Notes: generated by a model from the letters alone, not told the origin. DNA of 64,000 bases from Burkholderia pyrrocinia (GCF_018417535.1 NZ_CP070978.1:1116001-1180000); one strand, 5' to 3'; positions 33,002 through 42,333 are shown, numbered from the stretch's first letter. Numbers and translations: made by a program.

Positions 33002-33400
33002 TCAGCCCGTCACCGGTGTTTCGTGCAGGCGCAGCCAGCCGATGCGGCCACTCGCGTCGCGCTCGAACACGACGGTCGAACGGCGGACGGTGCGCCGCCC
33101 TTCTCCGTCGACCTGCGTCTCGCGATAGGCGATCGCCGCGCCGCCTTGCCAGGCGCTCACTTCGTGCAGTTCGTCGATCGCGATTCGCAGCCCGGGACGC
33201 GCGCCGAAGCCGCGCGAGAACAGGACGTCGACATCGGCGAAATCCAGCGCATGCCCCTGCAGCGAAATCATCGAGAAAAGCCGCGAAAAACGCGCAAGCA
33301 GCGGTGCGAGCCCGTCACGGGCGGCGCGGCCGGACAGCCATTGTTCGATGTCGACGTGCGCGTCGACCACTTCCTGGAAAAACGGGTTTGACGGATTCAT
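33002..33400 (-). CDS. NTF2/SnoaL-like protein
   Basis: A 132-residue protein with the short alpha-plus-beta-sheet pattern of NTF2-like or limonene-epoxide-hydrolase-like folds. It ends in paired beta-strands (RRSTVVFERDASGRIGWLRLHE). It begins eight bases after the MFS stop and is 156 bases upstream of the dioxygenase alpha gene, so it belongs to the same operon. Such proteins are often isomerases, dehydratases or accessory subunits; no catalytic residue can be assigned. Confidence 0.72.
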   Translation of the reverse strand: MNPSNPFFQEVVDAHVDIEQWLSGRAARDGLAPLLARFSRLFSMISLQGHALDFADVDVLFSRGFGARPGLRIAIDELHEVSAWQGGAAIAYRETQVDGEGRRTVRRSTVVFERDASGRIGWLRLHETPVTG

Positions 33401-33408
33401 CTCGACAC

Positions 33409-34791
33409 TCACGAACGTTGGGAAACCGGGCGCCCGGCAGGCGCACGGTACGGGGCGAGGCGCGCGACGAACGGCAACGGCAATAGCGTCAGCAACGCGG
33501 CCAGCCCGAAGCACTGCTGGTACGGCAGCCGCGCGTCGTCGCCGTGCATCGACAACAGAAAATTCAGTGCGCTGCCCAGCACCGCGACGCCGAGGCAGAA
33601 GCTCAACTGCCGGTTGATGTTCCACAAGGCGCTCGCATCGCCCATCCGTGCGGCGGGTACGTCAAGGAACGCCGCGCTTTGCGACGTGCTCGTACACATG
33701 CTGGCGCCGAGCCCCATCGCGACGAAAGCCAGCACGCGTCCGGCCTCGAACCCGGCAAGCGGCGTCGCGAGCAGCACGATGCCGATCGCATCGATCGCGA
33801 TCCCGCACATGAACAGCGGCTTCGCGCCCCACTTCGGAAAACAGCGTCGCGTCGTCGCGATCGCGACGAACGACGCCATCGCCCACGGCACCATCAGCGC
33901 GCCCGTATGCGTCGCGCTGAGCCCGAGCGTGTTCTGCAAATACAGTGCCGCGACCAGGTTCACGCCGGTGAACACGCCCGGCACGCACAGATAGACGATC
34001 AGGCCGATCCGCAGCAGCGGCCGCGCGACCAGGCGCAGGTCGAGCAGCGGCGCAGCCGCGCGGCGTGCATGCGCGATGTACGCGCCGCCGACAACGAGCG
34101 CGACAGCGAGCGGCGCGAACGCCAGGTGGCCCGTCCCCGGCTGGCCCGCGAACGTCAGGCCGAGCAGCAACGCGACGAGCGTCGCCGCGCTCAGGCCGAA
34201 CCCCTGCCAGTCGAGCCGGGGCGGGCGTTCGCTCGCTTCATCGGGCGGCAGCCACGCGAACGCGAGCACGCAGGTGGCCGCGGCCAGCGGCAGCATGCCG
34301 AAGAAGATCGCGCGCCACGACGCGCGATCGACGATCACGCCGCCAAGCGCCGGCGACAACGCCGGCACGAGCAGCGCGACCATCATCACGATCGACGTCA
34401 GGTGGGCGCGCGCATCGGGCGGATACGCCCGATAGGCCATCGTCTGCCCGACCGGGATCAGCAGCCCGCCGCCGAGCCCCTGGATCAGACGCCACGCCAG
34501 CAGCGCGCCGATCGACGCCGACAGGCCGACGCCGACGCTGCCGAGCGCGAACAGCAGCAGCGACGCGATCAGCAGCCGACGCTCGCCGAAACGCCGTGCC
34601 AGCCACGTGCCGAGCGGGATCACGACGGTCAGCCCGAGCACGTACATGTTGCCGATCCACGCCAGTTGCGCGACCGATGCGTGCAGCTCGCGCTGGATCG
34701 TCGGATACGCGGCGTTGATGACGAACATGTTGGCGAGGTCGATCGCGAACCCGAGCAGGTAGACAGCGGCAATTTTCGAGCGATCGGTCAT
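33409..34791 (-). CDS. MFS transporter, EmrB/QacA (DHA2)-like
   Basis: A 460-residue membrane protein with about 12-14 hydrophobic helices. I chose the start at 34791 (MTDRSKIAAVYLL); an upstream ATG at 34887 would overlap the LysR promoter. Motif A is GTWLARRFGERRL, and the motif C region is PALSPALGGVIVDRASWR, as in drug:proton antiporters of the EmrB/QacA group. It heads the dioxygenase/oxidase operon and is divergent from a LysR regulator, so it probably moves the pathway substrate or product. Confidence 0.88.
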   Translation of the reverse strand: MTDRSKIAAVYLLGFAIDLANMFVINAAYPTIQRELHASVAQLAWIGNMYVLGLTVVIPLGTWLARRFGERRLLIASLLLFALGSVGVGLSASIGALLAWRLIQGLGGGLLIPVGQTMAYRAYPPDARAHLTSIVMMVALLVPALSPALGGVIVDRASWRAIFFGMLPLAAATCVLAFAWLPPDEASERPPRLDWQGFGLSAATLVALLLGLTFAGQPGTGHLAFAPLAVALVVGGAYIAHARRAAAPLLDLRLVARPLLRIGLIVYLCVPGVFTGVNLVAALYLQNTLGLSATHTGALMVPWAMASFVAIATTRRCFPKWGAKPLFMCGIAIDAIGIVLLATPLAGFEAGRVLAFVAMGLGASMCTSTSQSAAFLDVPAARMGDASALWNINRQLSFCLGVAVLGSALNFLLSMHGDDARLPYQQCFGLAALLTLLPLPFVARLAPYRAPAGRPVSQRS

Positions 34792-34870
34792 GTCGGCGGA
34801 AGACGAACGAAACGCCGCAGTGTAAGGTTCGCCGCGCGCGTCGATAAGACCGCCCGGCCGGCCAGACTGG

Positions 34871-34884
34871 TCGAAAAATTTTGA
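34871..34884. promoter_or_regulatory. Near-perfect dyad, candidate LysR operator
   Basis: TCGAAAAATTTTGA is a near-perfect dyad (Tn11A form) in the 138-base gap between the MFS and LysR genes. It lies 46 bases before the LysR start, the usual place for a LysR recognition site. A TTGACA at 34881-34886 overlaps its right half. Confidence 0.5.
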
Positions 34885-34929
34885 CAATCAGGGCAACATG
34901 TCGGTTTTCCGCAGAGCAGCCGATACGTC

Positions 34930-35835
34930 ATGGTGAGTCTCGATCGTTTCGCCGTCTTCCGCGCCGTCGTGGAAACGGGTTCGTTTACGGCCGCCGCCGC
35001 CCAGCTGAATCAGGCCCGGGCCGCGGTCAGCTTCAACATCAAACAGCTGGAGGCCGAGCTCGGCGTCACGCTGCTCACGCGCACGACGCGGCGCGTCGAG
35101 CTGACCGATGCGGGCGAGCGCTTTTATGCGCGCTGCCTGCGCGTGCTGGAGGAAGCCGAGAGCGCGATCGACGACGCCCGCAGCGAGCATGGCGGGATGC
35201 ATGGCGTGCTGCGCGTGACGTCGACCGTCGAGTACGGGACGATGGTGGTCGCACCGGCGCTGCACGCGTTCATGCAGCACCATCCCGCGCTGCGCGTGCG
35301 GCTCGAGACGCATGCGTCGCAGGTCGATCTGGTGCGCGAGCGTGTCGACGTGGCGATCCGGCTCGGGCGCCTCGAGCAGTTTCAGGATCTGCCGTACCGC
35401 GGCGCGTGCCTTGCGACCTACGAAGTGCGGCCCGTGATCGCGCCGTCGCTGCTCGCCGACGCCGGCCTGTCGCGCATCGACTCGCCCGACGTGCTGGCAC
35501 GCCTGCCGCAACTCGGCCACACGCGGCTCGAGCGGATCGCCACCTGGCCGCTCGCGGATCGCGACGGCAACCCGCACGCATTCAGGCCCGGCGCCAAGCC
35601 GCGCGTCGTCGTCGACAACGCATCGGTGCTGCGCGTGCTCGCGCGCCAGGGCAGCGGCGTCGCGCTGCTGCCCGAATGGCTCGTGCGCGACGACCTCGCG
35701 AGCGGGGCGCTGGTCGACGCGCTCCCCGGCTACCGGTTTCCGCCGCAGGCCGTCTACGCGCTGTACCCGTCGACCACGCACGTGCCGCAGAAGGTGCGCG
35801 CGTGGGTCGACTTCATGAAGGCCTATCTGGCCTGA
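34930..35835 (+). CDS. LysR-family transcriptional regulator
   Basis: A 301-residue regulator. The winged helix-turn-helix is at residues 1-60 (DRFAVFRAVVETGSFTAAAAQLNQ, with RAAVSFNIKQLE). An effector-binding domain of the periplasmic-binding type covers about residues 90-300. It most resembles the CrgA/AaeR-like group, whose conserved C-terminal phrase AVYALYPSTTHVPQKVRAWVDF is present. It is divergent from the MFS-dioxygenase operon and tail-to-tail with the amidase, so it probably controls both sides of this cluster. Confidence 0.92.
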   Translation: MVSLDRFAVFRAVVETGSFTAAAAQLNQARAAVSFNIKQLEAELGVTLLTRTTRRVELTDAGERFYARCLRVLEEAESAIDDARSEHGGMHGVLRVTSTVEYGTMVVAPALHAFMQHHPALRVRLETHASQVDLVRERVDVAIRLGRLEQFQDLPYRGACLATYEVRPVIAPSLLADAGLSRIDSPDVLARLPQLGHTRLERIATWPLADRDGNPHAFRPGAKPRVVVDNASVLRVLARQGSGVALLPEWLVRDDLASGALVDALPGYRFPPQAVYALYPSTTHVPQKVRAWVDFMKAYLA

Positions 35836-35845
35836 ACGCGGCGGC

Positions 35846-37267
35846 TCAAGCAGCCGTCGCGCAATCCCGCAGCCGCGCGTCGATCCGGCGGGCGATCGCC
35901 AGCAGGCGGCGATCGCTGCCCCACGGCCCTTCCAGCATCAGCCCGACCGGCAGCCCCGTGTGCGCGGAACGCCCGGCCGGAATCGACACGGACGGCACGC
36001 CCGCGAGGGTCGCCGGCGACGTCTGGCGCACGACGCGCGCGAACAGCGCGCCGCCCTGCCCCGCGCTCATCGCGGCCGTGTCGTCGAGCGACGGCGGCTC
36101 GCCCGGCACCGTCGGCATCGCGATGCAGTCGACCGGCCTGCCGAACGCGTCGTCATACCAGTGCACGAGACGCTGCCGGCACACGATCGCTTCCGCATAG
36201 GCGCCGGCATCGACCGGCGCAGACACGAACGACCGGAAGATGTCGCGCACGTCGTCGCTCGCGATCCGTTCGACGAACATTTCGAACGGGATGCCGAGCC
36301 GTTCCGCCGCAAAGCGGCGCCAGTACCGGTTCGCCTCGAACGCCGCGATCGGAAAGCCGCATGCCTCGCTTGCCTCGTGCAGCGGCATCGCCGGTAACGG
36401 CACGAGCGTCGCGCCGGCCGCCACGAACGACGCGAGCGCGTGCTCGATGCAGGCCGCGACGCCCGGGTCGAGCGCGTCGAAATAAGGCGCGCCGGGTACG
36501 CCGATGCGCAGGTGCCGCCATTCGGGCGCGGCGGCCGTGCTGTCGTCGCGCGTCAGCACGGCGTCGAGCAACAGCAGGTCGTCGATGCCCTGGCCGATCG
36601 GTCCGACCGTATCGCGCGTGGGCGACAGCGACAGCACGCCATGCGGCGAATAGCGCTGCGCGGACGGCCGCAGCCCGTACACGCCGCAGAATGCAGCCGG
36701 AATGCGCACCGAGCCGCCCGTGTCGGTGCCGAGACCGAACGGGATGCCCGCCGCGACGGCCGCCGCCGTTCCGCCGCTCGACCCGCCCGCGATGCGCCGC
36801 GGATCATGCGGATTGCCGACCGCGCCGAAATGCCGGTTGCCGCTCGTGATGCCGAATGCGAGCTCATGCATGTTCGCCTTGCCCAGCGGTACCGCGCCGG
36901 CTTCGAGCAGGCGTCGCACGGCCAGCGCATCCTCGGTCGCACGATAGCCGCTTACCGCCGGGCTCGCGCCGCGTGTCGGCATCGCGACCGTATCGAGGTT
37001 GTCCTTGATCACGAACGGCACACCGGCAAGCGGCAGCGCGTCGCCCTGCGCGACGCGCGCATCGACACGCTCGGCCGTGCGGCGCGCGAGATCGGCATCG
37101 ACGTGCACCATCGCATTGAGCGGCGCGATCGCCGCGAGGCGCGCGAGCGCGTCGTCGGCGACATCGGCGGCGCGCCGGCCGGCGGTGCGCACGGCATCGG
37201 AAATCTCGCGCACGCTGGCGCCGGACGCAAGTGACTGGAAGGGAACGCGGTTCGGCTGTGTTGTCAT
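35846..37267 (-). CDS. Amidase-signature enzyme, indoleacetamide hydrolase-like
   Basis: A 473-residue amidase. The Ser-cisSer-Lys triad is intact: Lys88 in VIKDN, cis-Ser163 in GGSSGG and nucleophile Ser186 in GTDTGGS. The start at 37267 (MTTQPNRVPF) is preferred over the ATG at 37330. IaaH, which converts indole-3-acetamide to indole-3-acetate, belongs to this family, and the nearby IaaM-like oxygenase makes that function attractive. Other amide substrates are equally allowed by sequence. The gene is convergent with the LysR gene, 10 bases apart. Confidence 0.88.
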   Translation of the reverse strand: MTTQPNRVPFQSLASGASVREISDAVRTAGRRAADVADDALARLAAIAPLNAMVHVDADLARRTAERVDARVAQGDALPLAGVPFVIKDNLDTVAMPTRGASPAVSGYRATEDALAVRRLLEAGAVPLGKANMHELAFGITSGNRHFGAVGNPHDPRRIAGGSSGGTAAAVAAGIPFGLGTDTGGSVRIPAAFCGVYGLRPSAQRYSPHGVLSLSPTRDTVGPIGQGIDDLLLLDAVLTRDDSTAAAPEWRHLRIGVPGAPYFDALDPGVAACIEHALASFVAAGATLVPLPAMPLHEASEACGFPIAAFEANRYWRRFAAERLGIPFEMFVERIASDDVRDIFRSFVSAPVDAGAYAEAIVCRQRLVHWYDDAFGRPVDCIAMPTVPGEPPSLDDTAAMSAGQGGALFARVVRQTSPATLAGVPSVSIPAGRSAHTGLPVGLMLEGPWGSDRRLLAIARRIDARLRDCATAA

Positions 37268-37395
37268 GTTGTGTGCTGGACGCGAAGTCGATCGGAAATC
37301 GCGCGGCATGCCACCGGCCCTGAGCGACATGCCGCGCGAACCGCGATGTTATCGCGGCCTGCGGCCGGCCGTCACGCGACCGGCCGGCCCGACGG

Positions 37396-38949
37396 CTAGG
37401 CGCCGCGCGATCGCTCGCGCGGGTCCGCCGCCGCGTCGATCGCCTCGACCGAACGCGTCAGCCACGGCCCGATCTCCATCTCCTCGTAGCGCACGAGCCG
37501 GCTCTTGCGTGCACGCCGATACGCCCACCAGATCGCGACGAACAGCGGAATCCACACATAGATCGACAGCACTTCCATCCAGTCGATGCGGGCCGCGAAG
37601 AACGCCTGGTAATCCTGGCCGAGCGAGATCACGATGCAGATCGCGATCGCGAACAGCGGCCCGAACGGAAACCATTTCGCGCGATACGGCAGCTGATCGA
37701 GCCGGTAGCCCTGCTTCAGGAAGCCCTTGCGGAACCGGTAATGGCAGACCGCGATGCCGAGCCACGCGATGAAGCCTGTAATGCCGACCGTGTTCAGCAG
37801 CCACAGATAGATGCCCTGGTTGTTGCTCAGCGACGTGAGGAAACACAACCCGCCGACGGCCATCGTCGCGTACAGCGCGTTGCGCGGCACGCCGCCCGGC
37901 GACAGCGTCGCGAACATCGCCGGCGCGCGCCCTTCCGACGCCAGGTTGTACAGCATCCGTGTCGCCGCGTAGGTGCCGGAATTGCCGGCCGAGAGCACGG
38001 CCGTCAGGATCACGAGGTTCATCGCGCCGGCAGCAAGCGGAAAGCCGGCATGGCTGAACACCAGCGTGAACGGGCTCACGCCGATGTCCGTCACGTCGCT
38101 CTTCAGCAGGTTCGGATCCGTGTACGGCACGAGCAGGCCGATCACGAAGATCGCGAGCACGTAGAACAGCATGATCCGCCAGAAGATCTGCTTCACCGCG
38201 CGCGGGATCGTCTTGCGCGGATTCTCCGATTCGCCGGCCGTGATCCCGACCAGCTCGGTGCCGAGAAACGAGAAGCCCGCGATCAGCGCGACGCTCATCA
38301 TCGCGTGCACGCCGCCGACGAACGGCGCGTCGCCCGTCGTGAAGTTGCGCCAGCCGACCGGATGCCCGGTGCCGGTATGCCCGCTGCCGAGCACGCCGGC
38401 CGCGATCAGCAGCCCGGCCGCGATGAACGCGATCACGGTGACGACCTTGATCAGCGAGAACCAGTATTCCGATTCGCCGAAGCCGCGCACCGACAGCGTA
38501 TTCAGCAGGAAGATCAGCACGAGGAAGCCCGCGCCCCACCACACGCCCGGCACCGCGGGAAACCAGTAGCGCATCACGATCTGCGCGGCGACCAGCTCGA
38601 TCGCGATCGTCACGGCCCAGCTGTACCAGTAGGTCCAGCCGAGCGCGACGCCGAAGCCTTCGTCGACGTACTTCTCGCCGTAGATCGCGAACGAACCCGA
38701 CACGGGCATCAGCGCCGCCATCTCGCCGAGCCCCGTGACGACGAAGTAGACCATGATCCCGATCGCGAGATACGCGGCGATCGCACCGCCCGGCCCCGCC
38801 TGCGCGACCGACGCGCCCGACGCGACGAACAGCCCCGTGCCGATCGAGCCGCCGATCGCGATCATCGCGATGTGGCGGCCCTGCAGACGGCGCTTCAACG
38901 TCGTCCCGGACGGCGCGGCCGTCTGTGCTGCCGCTTGCAAAGCATCCAT
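37396..38949 (-). CDS. lysP: Amino-acid permease, LysP-like
   Basis: A 517-residue APC-family permease with 12 predicted membrane helices. Conserved family phrases are GGSIGTGLFVASG (helix 1), FSFLGTELVGITAGESENP (helix 6 region) and SAGNSGTYAATRMLYNLA (helix 8). These match E. coli LysP more closely than AroP or GabP as I recall them. It imports a cationic amino acid, probably lysine, with protons. The start at 38949 is preceded by AAGGTG. It lies downstream of an Lrp/AsnC regulator and a dimethylargininase on the same strand, consistent with basic amino acid use. Confidence 0.87.
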   Translation of the reverse strand: MDALQAAAQTAAPSGTTLKRRLQGRHIAMIAIGGSIGTGLFVASGASVAQAGPGGAIAAYLAIGIMVYFVVTGLGEMAALMPVSGSFAIYGEKYVDEGFGVALGWTYWYSWAVTIAIELVAAQIVMRYWFPAVPGVWWGAGFLVLIFLLNTLSVRGFGESEYWFSLIKVVTVIAFIAAGLLIAAGVLGSGHTGTGHPVGWRNFTTGDAPFVGGVHAMMSVALIAGFSFLGTELVGITAGESENPRKTIPRAVKQIFWRIMLFYVLAIFVIGLLVPYTDPNLLKSDVTDIGVSPFTLVFSHAGFPLAAGAMNLVILTAVLSAGNSGTYAATRMLYNLASEGRAPAMFATLSPGGVPRNALYATMAVGGLCFLTSLSNNQGIYLWLLNTVGITGFIAWLGIAVCHYRFRKGFLKQGYRLDQLPYRAKWFPFGPLFAIAICIVISLGQDYQAFFAARIDWMEVLSIYVWIPLFVAIWWAYRRARKSRLVRYEEMEIGPWLTRSVEAIDAAADPRERSRGA

Positions 38950-39051
38950 AGTGTTCACCTTGATTGGGTTCGGGTCGAGCAATTTGATTCGGAATGCAAA
39001 TCGATCGGCCTGGTCATTCGCATCCAGACCGGGCCTGCCCGGCCTGCCGCG

Positions 39052-39516
39052 TCAAACGACGCTGCGCTTGATCGCCTGCAGTTCAGCCGTCGTCACGATC
39101 TTCTCGATCCGGAACCGCGGGCTTTCCAGCCACACGTTCGCGATCCGCCGGTACTCGTCGAGATCCTCGCACGCGAGCCGCACGAGAAAATCGAACGTGC
39201 CGCTGACGAGCCAGCAATCGAGCACGGCCGGATTCGCCCGCATTTCATCCTCGAACGGCGCCTGCGACCGCCCGTGGTCGGCCAGCACGATCTGCGCGAT
39301 CACGACGATCGGCTTGGTCGCGCGCGGCGCCTTGATCACCGCGCGGTAGCCTTCGATCACGCCGAGCGCCTCGAGCCGCTCCACGCGCGCCTGGCAGGGC
39401 CGCGGCGTGAGGTTCACGAGCTCCGACAGCTTCCGGTAGGAAATCCGCCCATCGGTGCGCAGGATGTCGAGGATCCGGAGATCGATCTTGTCGAGCTGCA
39501 TCTTCTTGTCGGTCAT
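39052..39516 (-). CDS. Lrp/AsnC-family regulator
   Basis: A 154-residue regulator with an N-terminal helix-turn-helix (LDKIDLRILDILRTDGRISY, with LTPRPCQARVERLE) and a C-terminal RAM ligand domain. I chose the ATG at 39516 because GGAG lies nine bases upstream; the ATG at 39522 would leave only three. It sits between ddaH and lysP on one strand and probably regulates them in response to an amino acid. Confidence 0.9.
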   Translation of the reverse strand: MTDKKMQLDKIDLRILDILRTDGRISYRKLSELVNLTPRPCQARVERLEALGVIEGYRAVIKAPRATKPIVVIAQIVLADHGRSQAPFEDEMRANPAVLDCWLVSGTFDFLVRLACEDLDEYRRIANVWLESPRFRIEKIVTTAELQAIKRSVV

Positions 39517-39614
39517 CCGCATTCGCTCCGGTCGGGTCGTGGCTGGTGCGCGGAACGTCTCCTTTGCCGCGCGGGGGCCACATTATCCGGCCGAAGCGGC
39601 CGCGCGCCAATCGG

Positions 39615-40373
39615 CTAGAAGCGCAGCGACAGGCAAGTCAGGCCGCCATCCATCTTGCGGAACTCGCTCGTGTCGATCACGTGCAGCGGCAGCCCGAGCG
39701 GCGCGATCGCGTCGTGTACGCGCGGATAGCCGGCCGGCGTGATCAGCGTACCGTTCACGCGCAGCGTGTTGCCCGCGTATTCGTCGGCGGCCGAGATCGC
39801 GATCCGGCGATAGTCGGCGAACGCCGGGTGCGCGGCCAGCGCTTCGGTCACGAGCAGCGTATCGTCGCCGAGCGCGTTGACGACCGACTTCAGGTGCAGG
39901 CCGGCACCGACCGGCACCGCGACGACCGAATAACCGTAGCGCGACACCCGCGCGTCGAACGCGGCGATGCCTTCGGCGTCGGTGCGGCCCGTCAGGCCGA
40001 TGTAGAAGCGCTTGCCGACCAGCATCACGTCGCCGCCGTCGAGACGGCCTTCCTGCATCGGCAGCAGGTCGCGATGCGCAGCGAGCGCCGCTTCGATGTG
40101 CACCGTCTCGCCGCGCCGCGCGGGCGCGCCGGGGCGCGTGATCACCGCGAATTCCGGCGTCACGACCGCGACGTCCTCGACGAAGTGCGAATCGGGGAAT
40201 GCGTCCAGCGGCGGCAGCTCGATCAGCTCGACACCGAGCGTGCGCAGCGCGTCGCAATACGCGTGGAACTGCGTGAGCGTCTTGTCGTAGTCGGGCGCGC
40301 CGAGTTCGGCGGTGGTCAGGCCCGCGCCACAGGACGGCGCGGGACGGCGAACGATCGCTTGCGTGAATTGCAT
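39615..40373 (-). CDS. ddaH: Dimethylarginine dimethylaminohydrolase
   Basis: A 252-residue amidinotransferase-fold hydrolase that converts NG,NG-dimethylarginine to citrulline and dimethylamine. The catalytic His160 (GAGLHLKS) and Cys247 (GGLTCLSL, five residues from the end) match the positions in the ~254-residue Pseudomonas enzyme. DSHFVEDVAV near residue 61 and LDGGDV near 111 are also typical. A strong GGAGG supports the ATG at 40373. Related arginine deiminases are longer, so dimethylargininase is the best call. Confidence 0.9.
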   Translation of the reverse strand: MQFTQAIVRRPAPSCGAGLTTAELGAPDYDKTLTQFHAYCDALRTLGVELIELPPLDAFPDSHFVEDVAVVTPEFAVITRPGAPARRGETVHIEAALAAHRDLLPMQEGRLDGGDVMLVGKRFYIGLTGRTDAEGIAAFDARVSRYGYSVVAVPVGAGLHLKSVVNALGDDTLLVTEALAAHPAFADYRRIAISAADEYAGNTLRVNGTLITPAGYPRVHDAIAPLGLPLHVIDTSEFRKMDGGLTCLSLRF

Positions 40374-40582
40374 CGACTCCTCCATGGTCATCGCCACACC
40401 CGTGCGGCGCACGGGGCAGCGGCGTTGTGTCCGGACCATTATCGGAAGCCAAATTGCGCAATTCGCGTCGATTTCGGCTGCGCCGACAGCCGATTGCGTC
40501 GAATTGCGCGCAGAACGCAGCGGATTCGGCAGACGGCCGTTCGCCGCGTCGCGAACGGCCGCGTTCGCGCGCGTCGCCCCCG

Positions 40583-41833
40583 TCACGCGCCGGGCCCGAA
40601 CCCCATCTGCGAGCGGCCGAGCACCGTGAGATCGCCCTCCTCGCCACGTCCGTCGAATTCGACCTCGAAATGATCGGCCGGGAAATCGGGTGGGCTCTCG
40701 CCGCGCAAGAACGCGGGCAACTGGCGCCGCAGGTACGCGTCGTTCTTCGCGCAGCCGGGCGCGGCCGCGATGTACATCACGTTGCTGTCGCCGCTGCCGC
40801 GATGCGCATCCTCGACCGCATGCACGACGTCACCGTGCCAGAACACCGCGTCGCCCGGCTCCATGTGCGGGATCGGCACCAGCCCGTCGAGCAGTAGCGC
40901 GTGCCATTCGGGCCGGATCGACAGCGCGCGGCCGGGACGCGCGCCGCACAGGTCGTCGTCGGCGACATCGTCCTGCAGCGCGCGCAGCACGACATAGGCC
41001 ATCGCGTTCGCGACCGGAATCAGTTGCAGCGTGCCGTCGCCCGGCCCCTGCGGCGTCAGCGCGGTCCAGCCCTGGAACGTGCGGAACATCGAGCACACGG
41101 CCGGCGACGGAATCTCCTCGACATCGGGTCGGAATGCGGCATCGAACGGGTCGTAATCGCGCCAGCGGCCAGCCAGCACGTGGCGATAGACCTGGCGGAA
41201 GTTCGCGCCGAGCCAGCGTTCGACGGAGCCGCCGTCGACATGCGGCGACAGCCCGAGCGACGTCGACCCGGGCGGCCGGCGGCGAATCCGGTCCGCATAG
41301 GCGGGCACCTGGTCGGGATCGAAATACGTACGCGTGCCGTCCGCATGCCGCCACAGGCGGTTCAGGAACACGCGCGCCTGCGTGAGCGCCGGCGACTGGC
41401 GCGCGGCCACCTGCGGCTTCGACCAGTAGACGCCGTAGATCTGCGGCTTGCCCGACGCGAGGTTGCCGAAATAGCGGTCCTCGGCGCGCGCATTCAGCCG
41501 GTCGGCGAAACGGTTCGAATCCAGATACGCGCCGATCTCGTCGTTCCAGTCGCGCGCCTGCCGCGCATCGAACACGCCGCGAATCACGACCGCGCCATGC
41601 GTGCGGATCGCGGCAATCGCATGCGGATCGACGGTGCCGCCCGCGATATCCGCGAACGGCACGACCGGAATCACGTCGCTGCCGTGCGCATGCGCGCGGC
41701 GGATCGCGTCGACCTGCCGCGCGATATCGCCTTCCAGCTCGCGGAACGTGGCCGCGTAACCGGGCAGGTCGGCGCGCAACGCCTGTTTCGCCGCGCGGAT
41801 CGCTGCGGGCAGATCGTCAATCGTCAGTTGCAT
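40583..41833 (-). CDS. DUF1479 (YbiU-like) Fe(II)/2-oxoglutarate-dependent oxygenase
   Basis: A 416-residue protein matching E. coli YbiU in length and key phrases. The candidate iron ligands are His and Asp in SPHVDGGS (about residue 199) and His in WHGDVVHAVED (about residue 345), with an Arg further on for 2-oxoglutarate. The physiological substrate is unknown for the family. It lies 209 bases upstream of ddaH on the same strand. Confidence 0.85.
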   Translation of the reverse strand: MQLTIDDLPAAIRAAKQALRADLPGYAATFRELEGDIARQVDAIRRAHAHGSDVIPVVPFADIAGGTVDPHAIAAIRTHGAVVIRGVFDARQARDWNDEIGAYLDSNRFADRLNARAEDRYFGNLASGKPQIYGVYWSKPQVAARQSPALTQARVFLNRLWRHADGTRTYFDPDQVPAYADRIRRRPPGSTSLGLSPHVDGGSVERWLGANFRQVYRHVLAGRWRDYDPFDAAFRPDVEEIPSPAVCSMFRTFQGWTALTPQGPGDGTLQLIPVANAMAYVVLRALQDDVADDDLCGARPGRALSIRPEWHALLLDGLVPIPHMEPGDAVFWHGDVVHAVEDAHRGSGDSNVMYIAAAPGCAKNDAYLRRQLPAFLRGESPPDFPADHFEVEFDGRGEEGDLTVLGRSQMGFGPGA

Positions 41834-41943
41834 CGTGGTCTCCTCGCTGAAGCGTGTCGTGATGTGCTACCAGCGTACGGCCGGTACACGGCCGCCATCA
41901 CCGCTATCCGGCCAACTATCGATACAATCCTGACAACCGTGCA

Positions 41944-42333
41944 TTACTCGGGACGATGGCAGACCACGCAGAGCTTGTTGCCGTCCGGGTCGCGGAAATA
42001 GGCGCCGTAATAGTCGGAGTGGTAATGCGGCCGCAGGCCCGGCGGCCCTTCGCAGGTACCGCCGTGCTGCAGCGCGAGCGCGTGGCAGCGATCGACGTGC
42101 GCGCGCGTCGGCGCGACGAACGCGATTGTCTGGCCATTGCCCGGCTCGGGCGCGCGGCCGTCGAGCGGCTGGCCGAAGAAGAACAGCGGCCGGTCGGCGT
42201 CGGACGGCATCCAGCCTGACCAGCCGTCCGGCTCGCGGAACTTCAGGCGCAGCCCGAGTTCAGCGAACAGCGGCGCATAGAAATCGTAGGCGCGTGTCGT
42301 ATCGCCGACGCCCACGCAAACATGTGAAAACAT
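41944..42333 (-). CDS. VOC/glyoxalase-family protein
   Basis: A 129-residue single VOC domain, starting FSHVCVGVGDTTRAYDFYAPLF and ending RDPDGNKLCVVCH, the usual metal-ligand-bearing strands (His4-type and the terminal Glu replaced by Cys/Val in LCVV). Several such proteins bind antibiotics or act as lyases; function is unknown here. Divergent from the araC gene, 71 bases apart. Confidence 0.85.
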   Translation of the reverse strand: MFSHVCVGVGDTTRAYDFYAPLFAELGLRLKFREPDGWSGWMPSDADRPLFFFGQPLDGRAPEPGNGQTIAFVAPTRAHVDRCHALALQHGGTCEGPPGLRPHYHSDYYGAYFRDPDGNKLCVVCHRPE

